Notes: generated by a model from the sequence alone, not told the origin. Counted from the stretch's first letter, positions 7,271 to 14,750 are shown. The stretch is 16,755 nt of DNA from UBA9732 sp963621975 (GCA_963621975.1 CAVFGI010000026.1:1-16755); one strand, 5' to 3'. Made by a program: numbers and translations.

Positions 7271-7299
7271 TTAACAAAAGCCCCTCAAAGCACTATAAT
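7271..7299 (+). promoter_or_regulatory. Promoter of the tRNA-Ala gene
   Basis: TTAACA (7271-7276), a 17-base spacer and a perfect TATAAT (7294-7299). Predicted start is near 7306, about 12 bases before the mature tRNA. It is divergent from, and closely spaced to, the operon promoter on the other strand. Confidence 0.75.
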
Positions 7300-7317
7300 C
7301 GCACATGATTTGCTTTT

Positions 7318-7388
7318 GGGGCCGTGGTTCAATGGTAGAACAATGCTTTCGCATGGCATAAGTGGCGGTTCGATTCCGCTCGGCTCCA
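7318..7388 (+). tRNA. tRNA-Ala (anticodon CGC)
   Basis: A full cloverleaf of 71 bases can be folded. The acceptor stem GGGGCCG pairs with CGGCTCC and includes the G3-U70 wobble that is the identity element of alanine tRNA. The D stem is GTTC/GAAC with loop AATGGTA. The anticodon stem ATGCT/GGCAT encloses TTCGCAT, giving anticodon CGC for codon GCG. The T arm has the loop TTCGATT. The discriminator is A, and CCA is not encoded (ATT follows). Its own strong promoter lies just upstream. Confidence 0.95.
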
Positions 7389-7413
7389 ATTTTTCTCAAG
7401 AAAAAATACTCAA

Positions 7414-7451
7414 CCTGTTCTTAATTGTGGTATTATTATCTATAGAACAGG
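7414..7451 (+). promoter_or_regulatory. 8-bp dyad overlapping the ribosome-binding site of the kinase-like gene
   Basis: CCTGTTCT (7414-7421) and AGAACAGG (7444-7451) are perfect inverted repeats separated by 22 bases. The right arm shares AGG with the Shine-Dalgarno AGGAGG (7449-7454). A TATTAT box (7431-7436) lies between the arms. The dyad could be an operator around a promoter, or, if transcription comes through from the tRNA, a hairpin hiding the ribosome site. No regulator family is recognised. Confidence 0.45.
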
Positions 7452-7460
7452 AGGAGAAAC

Positions 7461-8123
7461 ATGGGCCACGTAGTAACAATAGGAAGACAATTTGGAAGTG
7501 GAGGACATGAAGTTGGACGCAGACTTGCAATGCGTTTAGGAATCCCCTTCTATGACAAAGAACTGATAACACTTACAGCAGAGCATAGTCGTTTTGCAGA
7601 AAGTTATCTCGAAAAAATGGATGAGCAAAAACCTAGTCTTTTAAACATGGGAAGTGCCGGCCTTGTCCCAAGTGCTGGAGTTGCAATGTCTAGGGAAGTT
7701 GTGATGAATCAATTCTACAACCTTTCACCAAATGACCAAGTATTCCTTGAAAAATCAAGAATCATACAAGCTTTAGCAAAAAAAGGATCTTGCGTTATTG
7801 TAGGGCGTTGTGCAGATTATGTTTTAAGAGATTACGACACTGTAAATTTCTTTATTCAAGCAAACATTGAAGACAGAATCAGCAGAAAGCTAGCTCTTGA
7901 AGAACATGCAGAACACGATAGAGCCTCAATGGAAAAACTCATAAACACCACAGACAAAAACAGATCAAAGTATTATGAGTATTACACGCATAAGAAATGG
8001 GGCAATGCAAGTAACTATGATCTATGCATTAACACAAGTGCTGTTGGTGTAGACGGAGCAGTAGATGTTCTTTTTAAGTTCATTGAGGAGTTTAAGAAGA
8101 AATCCATCATGCCAGACAAATAA
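7461..8123 (+). CDS. Cytidylate-kinase-like family protein (P-loop)
   Basis: 220 residues, resembling the cytidylate kinase-2 group of P-loop nucleoside monophosphate kinases rather than the house-keeping Cmk. The N-terminus has strand VVTIGRQ followed by the P-loop GRQFGSGGHEVGRRLA (8-23). FYDKELI (30-36) is the family motif after helix 1. VIVGRCADYVLRD (112-124) and DRISRKLALEE (138-148) match the core and lid regions, and the RSKYYEYYTHKKWG...YDLCINTS stretch (168-193) is typical of the group. The substrate is not established for most members. Start: AGGAGG lies 6 bases before the ATG at 7461. It follows the tRNA by 72 bases and is convergent with the ApbE-like gene, with only 2 bases between the stop codons. 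Confidence 0.85.
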   Translation: MGHVVTIGRQFGSGGHEVGRRLAMRLGIPFYDKELITLTAEHSRFAESYLEKMDEQKPSLLNMGSAGLVPSAGVAMSREVVMNQFYNLSPNDQVFLEKSRIIQALAKKGSCVIVGRCADYVLRDYDTVNFFIQANIEDRISRKLALEEHAEHDRASMEKLINTTDKNRSKYYEYYTHKKWGNASNYDLCINTSAVGVDGAVDVLFKFIEEFKKKSIMPDK

Positions 8124-8125
8124 CG

Positions 8126-9286
8126 TCAATAAAACGAACAGTCCACAAAGCAATCAGAGCTCAATGTAGAAATAGCCTCAGAAACGGCGTCTTTTGAAGA
8201 CAAGGAGCAAAGGAATATTAAGTTAGCCATATTCTCCACTATACTTGAAGAATCATCAGAGATAATGGTACACGACAGTATTACATCGCAAATTTCACCG
8301 GTACTGGTATCAAAAAACAAATGTCTCAAATGACCATCAACAGTTGCATTGTAATAAGAGCCAAAAGCAAAGGCTGACATAAAAACCTTGCTAGAAGCAC
8401 CACTTATAGAAACAGAGCCTCGCTCAACAATATTAGAAGAAAGAGGATTTTCATCTTCAATGCCGTATAACACAAAACTTTGTTCAAAAGTATTGGGTAA
8501 TGTCAAAACTAGGCCATCATTTGAAATAAGGTACCCGTTCTTATAGCCAAGAGATTCAAGCTCTTCTGCAATAAGAGAAAGCTTATAAGCATTAGTCATT
8601 AGATTCAAATCTAGAATAACAGACCCAAGTTCAAACTCAGAACTAAAAGACAAATAATGCTCAGAAACACTAAAGCGAACAGAACAGGTTGCATCATCCA
8701 AGAACTCTAATTTGAAGTTAGATAAATCAGAAACTTCTCTAGCAATTTCCCCAATTCTATAAGCCATATACTCATTATTTAAAGGGTCAAATTTGCTAGA
8801 ATCATCCAAGATAAGAATACTTTTCCACTCAGAATAAAGAGCTCCAGCAAACATGTTAAAATTCTTCTTCTCTAGTGTTCTAGAATAAGCATCCTTTAAA
8901 ACAGCATAGAGTTCAGGGCTTACAGAAACAGAAACTCCCAAATTAGAGTTTAGAGCTCCAATACTAACAGCTCCATCATAAACATTTTCAGCATCAAGTT
9001 GCCTACATACATCAAGCAAAACAGAGCTATAAACTTTTTGAAGTGTGCGAACTTCTTTCTTGATAGAATTACTGCTTCCTTCAAAATAATGACTGAAAGA
9101 AATTTCTTTAGCAAATAAAGCAATGTCCGCAGAATCACCAGAGGCAGAAATAGTCTGATATCCCGCGTCCTTCTTTCCAATCAATGTTACGCCATAAGAG
9201 AAAGCACTAACAGCAACAACCAAGAAAACAATAAAGAGAACAACTTTTAATCCAACATGCTTATCACTAACTTCAATGTTTTTCAA
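8126..9286 (-). CDS. Membrane-anchored ApbE/Ftp-fold protein with degenerate active site
   Basis: 386 residues with one N-terminal membrane segment (about 13-36) and no lipobox, so most of it probably faces outward. The rest follows the layout of ApbE (FAD:protein FMN transferase): VSVSPELYAVLKDAY (119-133); LDLNLMTNAYKLS (225-237) in place of the canonical DxGGIAKGYAxD; YLISNDGLVLTL for the xNxGGD segment; SVSISGASSK for the ATSGDY region; HLFFDTSTG (322-330) for HIIDPRTG; and VENMANLIF (350-358) for ADALATALF. Nearly every catalytic or metal-binding position is changed, so it is probably a pseudoenzyme; the family assignment rests on motif order, not on a search. It is last in the opp operon, its TTG start (9286) overlapping oppF by 14 bases. 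An in-frame TGA lies two codons upstream, so no earlier start exists. Confidence 0.6.
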   Translation of the reverse strand: MKNIEVSDKHVGLKVVLFIVFLVVAVSAFSYGVTLIGKKDAGYQTISASGDSADIALFAKEISFSHYFEGSSNSIKKEVRTLQKVYSSVLLDVCRQLDAENVYDGAVSIGALNSNLGVSVSVSPELYAVLKDAYSRTLEKKNFNMFAGALYSEWKSILILDDSSKFDPLNNEYMAYRIGEIAREVSDLSNFKLEFLDDATCSVRFSVSEHYLSFSSEFELGSVILDLNLMTNAYKLSLIAEELESLGYKNGYLISNDGLVLTLPNTFEQSFVLYGIEDENPLSSNIVERGSVSISGASSKVFMSAFAFGSYYNATVDGHLRHLFFDTSTGEICDVILSCTIISDDSSSIVENMANLIFLCSLSSKDAVSEAISTLSSDCFVDCSFY

Positions 9287-10220
9287 ATCTCACACTCTTG
9301 TAATGCTCAAGTTCTGCATCATTACCATAGATGAAATGCCCATTACCAAGGTCTTCCATATGTGGTTTGTTAACAGAATAATCGTGCAAGGAAGGATTAT
9401 AAACAAAGAGCTTCTTATTCTTCTCAAGGATTGGATCTGGAATAGGAATCGCAGACATCAAAGATTTTGTATAAGGATGCAAAGGATACTTAAACAGTTC
9501 TTCCGTCTCTGCAATCTCAACAATCTTACCCTTGTGAATAACTGCAATCCTATCAGAAATAAACCTAACAATAGAAAGGTCATGTGCAATAAACAAGTAA
9601 GAAAGTCCCCTTTCATTTTGGAACTTCTTAAGAAGGTTCAAAACCTGAGCACGAATAGAAACATCCAACGCGCTAATAGGCTCATCTGCAACAATAAACT
9701 CAGGCGCCATGACAATAGAACGGGCCAAACCAACACGCTGTCTTTGTCCGCCAGAGAACTCATGTGGATAACGAGTCAAGTGCTCCGGAAGAAGGCCAAC
9801 TTCTTTAATAATTTTCTCAACCTTGTTTATTCTATCCTTCTCATCATCATACAAATGGAAATTAAACAAGCCCTCAGAGATAATATACTCAATGGTAGCT
9901 CTTTCATTCAACGACGCCGCCGGATCCTGGAAAATCATCTGAATCTTCCTGACAACTTCACGGTCTTCCTTCCTTGATAACTTTCCCGATATCTTCTTTC
10001 CCTTATAGTAGATAGCGCCTTTTGAGCATGGATTGATTCTTACAATTGCACGCCCAATAGTTGTCTTTCCAGACCCCGATTCCCCTACCAAAGAAAAGGT
10101 TTCACCTTTGTAAATATCAAAGCTAACATCATCTACAGCTTTAAACTCTTTCTTTCCATTCTTGAATACAACATCGAGGTTCTGAATAGAAAGAACAACT
10201 TCTCTTTTATTTTCTTCCAT
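9273..10220 (-). CDS. oppF: Oligopeptide ABC transporter ATP-binding protein OppF
   Basis: One of two ATPases that power peptide import. The 315-residue protein has Walker A GESGSGKT (46-53), Q-loop Q98 in IFQDPAASLN, signature FSGGQRQR (155-162), Walker B ending in D179-E180 (FIVADEP), and the switch histidine H213 in IAHD. The C-terminal oligopeptide-transporter tail (HPYTKSLMSAIP, 248-259) is present but short and lacks the cysteine cluster of many relatives. The ATG at 10220 is chosen because GAGGAGG lies 5 bases upstream; an in-frame ATG at 10247 would overlap oppD. Gap to oppD is 10 bases. Confidence 0.96.
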   Translation of the reverse strand: MEENKREVVLSIQNLDVVFKNGKKEFKAVDDVSFDIYKGETFSLVGESGSGKTTIGRAIVRINPCSKGAIYYKGKKISGKLSRKEDREVVRKIQMIFQDPAASLNERATIEYIISEGLFNFHLYDDEKDRINKVEKIIKEVGLLPEHLTRYPHEFSGGQRQRVGLARSIVMAPEFIVADEPISALDVSIRAQVLNLLKKFQNERGLSYLFIAHDLSIVRFISDRIAVIHKGKIVEIAETEELFKYPLHPYTKSLMSAIPIPDPILEKNKKLFVYNPSLHDYSVNKPHMEDLGNGHFIYGNDAELEHYKSVRFEKH

Positions 10221-10225
10221 ATTCC

Positions 10226-10232
10226 CCTCCTC
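10226..10232 (-). promoter_or_regulatory. Ribosome-binding site fixing the oppF start
   Basis: GAGGAGG on the minus strand, 5 bases before the ATG at 10220 and overlapping the oppD stop codon. It supports the shorter start over the ATG at 10247. Confidence 0.75.
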
Positions 10233-12027
10233 ACTCCGTGAACTCAATATTAGATTTCATCATCTTTTCATGAAGATTCTGAATAATTTTAGGAGGTTCC
10301 ACTTTAGGAGCTCTAGGGTCCAAAAGCCAAGTTTTTGCCCAATGGTGATCATTAATTTGGAACATAGGAGGTTCCTTGACCATATCAATAGCCATAGCAT
10401 ACTGGCTTCTAGGAGCAAAAGCATCTCCCACAATTTTGTTATACAATGATGGGGGCGTTCCCGGAATTGAGAAAAGTTCGTCTCCCTTCTCTGCAAGTTG
10501 CGTAAGAGAGCTAAGTAGAGCCCAAGTGTATGGATGTCTTGGTTCATAGAAAATATCTTCTACCGTACCAATCTCAACAATCTGTCCGCCATACAAAACA
10601 GCAACACGCTCAGCAACATTGGCAACAACACCAAGGTCATGCGTAATATAAACAGTTGTAAACCCAAGCTGATGTTGAAGATCCTTGATAAGTCTAATAA
10701 TTTGAGCCTGAATAGTAACATCCAAAGCAGTAGTAGGTTCATCACAAATAAGAATTTTTGGCTGGCAAGAAAGAGCAATAGCAATAACAATACGCTGTCT
10801 CATACCACCAGAATACTGGAATGGATAATCGTTAAACCTCTTTTCTGGCTCAGGAATACCTACCTTAGACATAATATCCAAAGTTCTCTTCTTTGCCTCT
10901 TCTTGAGAGCACTTCTGATGCTTGAGAATAACAGTCATTATCTGTTTTCCAATTGTAACAACAGGGTTAAGAGAAGTCATAGGATCTTGGAAAACAGTAG
11001 CTATCTTACAACCTCTAATCTGCTGCCAGTCCTTGGTGTACTTAACCTTTGCACAGTCAATAATTGCATAGCCTTCAACAATGCCTTTTTCTTCATCAAG
11101 ACTTCTAAACTCAACTCTAAAGTTGCAAGTCTCAAAAATCTTGTTTCTCTCTCTACTGTTATTTAAGTCAACACCAGAGCACATGGCAAGCCTAAAGGCC
11201 TTATCAAGCTTTCTCATAAATTTAAGCTGAGTCAATTTAGGGTATCTGGCTATAGAAAGAAGAATCTCGTAAGCCAGAATCTTATTTCTGTCCAGCGTGG
11301 CCTGTGAGAGCCCATACGGATTAGCTGGATCGTCAAGCTGTGCAATCTTAGTCTCGCGTAAAGCTGCCAAGTCCTCAAGAATCTTCTTGTTACTTGCAAC
11401 CTTAGCAGTATTGGCCATATAATCCTGACTTCTTTTCTTAATTAAGTCCAAGCGCTCTGTGGTGATAGCCTTTTTCTGCTCTGTCCAGGCTGCTATCTTG
11501 ACCTTAATTTCTTGAATTTGCACTGCATCATCGGCATCCCTACGGTCCAAAGCCAACATGTAGTTAGTTCTGTCCACAATATCGTCATCTAAGTCCTTGA
11601 TGCGTTTTGCAAAATCAATCTCCTCCTGAGGAGTAAGCGATTTTTCATGCCTAATTTCTTCCTTCTTCTGCTCAATGGCCACAAACTCTTTTGCACCACG
11701 CTCCAAAGGAGAATATCTATTAAGCATTTCATATGCCTTCTTGAGGGTTTTCTTATTTTGGTCATTCAATGGTGCAACAGTCTTGGATAGCTCGTCATCA
11801 GAAAAGATGATACTTCCATTACTAATAAAGCCATTAGAATCCAGCATGCCCGCAAAGGTCTTGGTCAAGACGGACTTTCCAGAACCACTTTCACCTACAA
11901 TTGCAATGGCTTCATTTTCATATATATCCAAAGATACATGTCTTATAGCAGAAAGAATTCTACCTCTAACATTGAATTTTACATCTACGTCTCTAAGGGA
12001 CAACAGAACTTTTTTATCGTTTTCCAT
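10231..12027 (-). CDS. oppD: Oligopeptide ABC transporter ATP-binding protein OppD with large internal insertion
   Basis: 598 residues, against about 330-350 for a usual OppD. The ABC core is complete: Walker A GESGSGKS (45-52), Q-loop Q347 in VFQDPMTSLNP, signature YSGGMRQR (405-412), Walker B D429-E430 (ILICDEPTTALD), and H463 in ITHD. The extra length is an insertion of about 245 residues (roughly 85-330) between Walker A and the Q-loop. It is rich in Lys, Glu and Asp, with long predicted helices (about 90-230). In the C-terminal oligopeptide domain the usual cysteines of the CxFAPRC motif are replaced (GDAFAPRSQYAM). The ATG at 12027 has AAGGAGG 6 bases upstream; an open frame extends to 12144, but that would overlap oppC by over 100 bases. 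Confidence 0.96.
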   Translation of the reverse strand: MENDKKVLLSLRDVDVKFNVRGRILSAIRHVSLDIYENEAIAIVGESGSGKSVLTKTFAGMLDSNGFISNGSIIFSDDELSKTVAPLNDQNKKTLKKAYEMLNRYSPLERGAKEFVAIEQKKEEIRHEKSLTPQEEIDFAKRIKDLDDDIVDRTNYMLALDRRDADDAVQIQEIKVKIAAWTEQKKAITTERLDLIKKRSQDYMANTAKVASNKKILEDLAALRETKIAQLDDPANPYGLSQATLDRNKILAYEILLSIARYPKLTQLKFMRKLDKAFRLAMCSGVDLNNSRERNKIFETCNFRVEFRSLDEEKGIVEGYAIIDCAKVKYTKDWQQIRGCKIATVFQDPMTSLNPVVTIGKQIMTVILKHQKCSQEEAKKRTLDIMSKVGIPEPEKRFNDYPFQYSGGMRQRIVIAIALSCQPKILICDEPTTALDVTIQAQIIRLIKDLQHQLGFTTVYITHDLGVVANVAERVAVLYGGQIVEIGTVEDIFYEPRHPYTWALLSSLTQLAEKGDELFSIPGTPPSLYNKIVGDAFAPRSQYAMAIDMVKEPPMFQINDHHWAKTWLLDPRAPKVEPPKIIQNLHEKMMKSNIEFTE

Positions 12028-12033
12028 GTTCTG

Positions 12034-12040
12034 CCTCCTT
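12034..12040 (-). promoter_or_regulatory. Ribosome-binding site fixing the oppD start
   Basis: AAGGAGG on the minus strand, 6 bases before the ATG at 12027, overlapping the oppC stop codon. It rules against the longer start at 12144. Confidence 0.8.
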
Positions 12041-13001
12041 ACATGTGTGTCCTTGGGTCCGATGCATCTGCCAAATTCTGACCCAAAACATAAAGAATAA
12101 TAGTAACCATAGCCGCAATTGCAACTGGTGCCCAGAATTCCCACGGATAAATCAAGAACGCCGTTTGTGCTTCCTGAATCATTCTACCCAAAGATGGCAC
12201 ACTAGCAGAAAGTCCAACTCCAATAAAGGAAAGGAACACTTCCATTGAAATATAAGAAGGTAGCTCAGTGGCCAAAAGCGTAACAATAACAGATGTCATA
12301 AACGGCAAAATATTCTTGGAAACTATACGCGTAATAGGTGTCCCAAGACATCTAGACGCCAGCGAGTATTCACGGTCTCTAATAATCATAACCTGAGTCC
12401 TGAAGAAGTATGCAATACTCATCCACCCCGTAATGGTCAACGCGAACACAAAACTCCAGAATCCAGACCCTATGATATACACCAAGACCGATATCATTAA
12501 GATGTATGGTACATTAGCAATAATGTTATAGATAACCAACATCACATGGTCAAAACTCTTTGAATATCCCCAAACAGCACCCATAAGAATACCAATGGTC
12601 ATGTTAATAGCCGCACAAATAACAGCCAAAAGAATACTTGTTCTAGCAGAAGCCCAAATACCATAGAAAATTGAGTTTCCAAGACCGCCAGAACCAAGGC
12701 ACCACTTAAAGGAGAACCCTCCGGTTAAGGCCATCGCCTCAGAAGGACTCTTGTGGAACATAACTGCATTAGTAACATTCTCATTTGGGTCATACTTACA
12801 AAAAATAGGAATCACAAATGAGCAAATAAGAAGCGTTGCAAACAAAGCAAGCAAAACCCAGTTAGTCTTTCTTCTAAAGAAAACCCTAAAAACAGACTTC
12901 CAATAAGAATATCTTGGAGCAATTATTTTCTCCGATTCAATTGCATCGTGATCAATGAAGGTAAACAATTCATCTTCATTAGTAATCTTTACTTCATCCA
13001 T
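12039..13001 (-). CDS. oppC: Oligopeptide ABC transporter permease OppC
   Basis: One of the two inner-membrane channel subunits. 320 residues with a cytoplasmic N-terminal stretch of about 45 residues, a first membrane segment (48-66), a short outer loop, and about five more segments (roughly 119-143, 153-176, 181-200, 234-262 and 290-310). The EAA-type loop that docks on the ATPases reads ASRCLGTPITRIVSKNILP (215-233), and the C-terminal DPRTHM is typical of OppC. The usual GTDxxGRD motif before segment 2 is reduced to LGSGGLGNSIFYG (102-114). Its length is near normal, unlike OppB. Two bases separate it from oppB; GGGAGG lies 9 bases upstream. Confidence 0.95.
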   Translation of the reverse strand: MDEVKITNEDELFTFIDHDAIESEKIIAPRYSYWKSVFRVFFRRKTNWVLLALFATLLICSFVIPIFCKYDPNENVTNAVMFHKSPSEAMALTGGFSFKWCLGSGGLGNSIFYGIWASARTSILLAVICAAINMTIGILMGAVWGYSKSFDHVMLVIYNIIANVPYILMISVLVYIIGSGFWSFVFALTITGWMSIAYFFRTQVMIIRDREYSLASRCLGTPITRIVSKNILPFMTSVIVTLLATELPSYISMEVFLSFIGVGLSASVPSLGRMIQEAQTAFLIYPWEFWAPVAIAAMVTIILYVLGQNLADASDPRTHM

Positions 13002-13003
13002 GA

Positions 13004-14581
13004 TTATCTACCTCCCTTTGTTTCAAATGAAATTCTTGGGTCATACTTTGCCATAAGAAGGTCTCCCGCTATTTGTGAAATAATCGAAAGCAAGGTATAG
13101 AACAACGTACAAGCAACAATGACTCCGTTATCGTGACCGTTAATTGCTGTTGTCAGCAAGTTACCAACACCAGGAACAGCATAAACACGTTCAGTAATAA
13201 TTGCACCAGTCAGGCTTCCTAAAATACTTCCAGGAATACCATGAATAATTGGGATAATTGCATTTTTAGAAATATGCTTGGAGAAAATCTCTCCTTCAGA
13301 AAGACCCTCTGCTCTTGCAAATTTAACGTAGTCCGAATTCATTTGGTCAATCATGTAACGGCGCATCCATTTCATAAGACTTCCAATTGAAGGAAGAGCA
13401 AGAGAAATAGTAGGAAGAATGTAAGCCAAAGCCTGCACCTGCGCTGTGGCAAATTTATAAGGAAGATTGAACGCTCTAGTTCCAATAGCGGCAAAGAGGA
13501 AGATATATGCCAAAGAAGGAACTGACATGATAAAGATGATATACCACATACCAATCTTATCAACAATGGTATCTTTCTTACGTGCCATAAGAATTCCAAG
13601 GGGTAAACCTAGGAAATAGGCTATGATTGATGCAATTATACCAATTACAAAAGAGTTCTCAATCATACTTAATCCAGTACGTTTATAGGAAACAACTGTG
13701 TATTTGTCAGTAAAGCGTTCTTTCTCAGCCTCTGTAAGTTCTCCACTATTGTATGTAACAGAATGGAAATCCGCAGCTGTTTCTTCATACTGGTCAGTTC
13801 CTATCATTGCAGGATACTGTTGAAGTCTTGTAGCCAAGTCTCCCTGCGGTTGAGAGATAACAGAGGAAATCTCTTGGCCTCTATAACGGGTATAAGAGAC
13901 TCCAAGGTTCATATGTAGCCAATTTTGATGGATAAACGGAAACCGTGAGTCAAAGTAAAGTAAATACTTATGCGTTGTACCACTACCAACAATGGCAAAA
14001 AGACCACTATAAGGATCCTTCTCAAAACGCACGTAGCGGTCTGTCAGACTTTCATCCTTAACATCATTCGTAGTTTCAACCGTAAACAGTCCTTTGATAT
14101 AGTCCATGAGCCTATAAATCATTGCTCTATTTCTTACAGCCAAAAGATAGCCTGTTCCACCGGGTTTGAGTTGACCTTTAGTTCTTCCAGAAGAATATGT
14201 AATAGGCTCGAGTCTAACAATTTCGTATCCTTGACTTTTATATTCTGCAATAAATTTTTGAACTGTTTCACTAGAAAGATAGGTATCACCTGCCTCTCTT
14301 TGAATCATCCTTGTCTCTGAAGTAACAAAACTTGGATCCGTTCCTCCATATTCTTGAGACAAGTAATTTGTGTAGTTTACAAACTCAACATACCCATATC
14401 TTTGATACTGGGTGTATTCATACACAGCCCTATCGTTGTTACTTCGCTTGTTCCATACGTCATCTTGTTGAAAAATTACACTTCTATCTGTTAATGAGAA
14501 AATAAGAAACATAACGGTCCATATGACAACCAGTAACGAGAAAAGCGAAAACAGAATACGCCTTAATAGATACTTCCTCAT
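13004..14581 (-). CDS. oppB: Oligopeptide ABC transporter permease OppB with large extracytoplasmic insertion
   Basis: 525 residues, against about 305-340 for a usual OppB. The first membrane segment (about 8-30, after MRKYLLRR) and the C-terminal core (segments near 308-334, 343-366, 384-402, 446-466, 487-508) are normal. The EAA loop FARAEGLSEGEIFSKHISKNAI (421-442, written here in the family's usual place) and the ending AKYDPRISF are standard. Between them lies a hydrophilic region of about 270 residues (32-305) that by topology faces outside. It includes WLHMNLGVSY (221-230), which matches the short WLxxxLxGDLGxS element of ordinary OppB, so most of the extra sequence sits before that point. 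No match to a known domain is recognised. The weak GAGGG lies about 11 bases before the ATG. Confidence 0.94.
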   Translation of the reverse strand: MRKYLLRRILFSLFSLLVVIWTVMFLIFSLTDRSVIFQQDDVWNKRSNNDRAVYEYTQYQRYGYVEFVNYTNYLSQEYGGTDPSFVTSETRMIQREAGDTYLSSETVQKFIAEYKSQGYEIVRLEPITYSSGRTKGQLKPGGTGYLLAVRNRAMIYRLMDYIKGLFTVETTNDVKDESLTDRYVRFEKDPYSGLFAIVGSGTTHKYLLYFDSRFPFIHQNWLHMNLGVSYTRYRGQEISSVISQPQGDLATRLQQYPAMIGTDQYEETAADFHSVTYNSGELTEAEKERFTDKYTVVSYKRTGLSMIENSFVIGIIASIIAYFLGLPLGILMARKKDTIVDKIGMWYIIFIMSVPSLAYIFLFAAIGTRAFNLPYKFATAQVQALAYILPTISLALPSIGSLMKWMRRYMIDQMNSDYVKFARAEGLSEGEIFSKHISKNAIIPIIHGIPGSILGSLTGAIITERVYAVPGVGNLLTTAINGHDNGVIVACTLFYTLLSIISQIAGDLLMAKYDPRISFETKGGR

Positions 14582-14619
14582 AATCTACTCGTCCCTCTCT
14601 CCTTTGGACAATATCTTGC

Positions 14620-14647
14620 TCTATAAAGAATTATTTTATAAAGCCAA
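14620..14647 (-). promoter_or_regulatory. Possible secondary promoter before oppB
   Basis: TTGGCT (14647-14642), 16-base spacer, TATAGA (14625-14620) on the minus strand, placing a start about 30 bases before the oppB ATG. The region is very AT-rich, so chance matches are likely. Confidence 0.25.
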
Positions 14648-14675
14648 ATATTACTCAAAAAGACTCAAATAATAC

Positions 14676-14708
14676 CATGGGAGGACATCTATTCAACGTC
14701 CTCCCATG
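14676..14708 (-). terminator. 11-bp hairpin between oppA and oppB
   Basis: CATGGGAGGAC (14676-14686) and GTCCTCCCATG (14698-14708) form a perfect 11-bp stem with an 11-base loop. It lies 42 bases after the oppA stop. On the minus strand the hairpin is followed by GTATTATTTGAGTC, not a clean U-run, so it may be a leaky terminator or an mRNA-protecting stem rather than a full stop. Such hairpins commonly let the binding protein be made in excess of the permease. Confidence 0.6.
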
Positions 14709-14750
14709 AAAAAAAGCATTTAATACATTAAATTGCTAATTGGTTTCTTA

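Noticed and set aside
7389..7405. TTTTTCT-CA-AGAAAAA inverted repeat after the tRNA as a terminator
   Set aside because: The pairing is entirely A/T apart from one G-C pair, the 2-base loop is too tight, and no U-run follows, so it is not a convincing terminator.
10534..11166. A 210-residue plus-strand open frame within oppD
   Set aside because: Antisense to well-supported OppD motifs, Asn/Ser-rich, and without a start site; a shadow frame.
12039..12144. Longer OppD start at 12144
   Set aside because: The first 39 residues would overlap oppC by more than 100 bases and look like an out-of-frame reading of OppC; the ATG at 12027 has a strong AAGGAGG.
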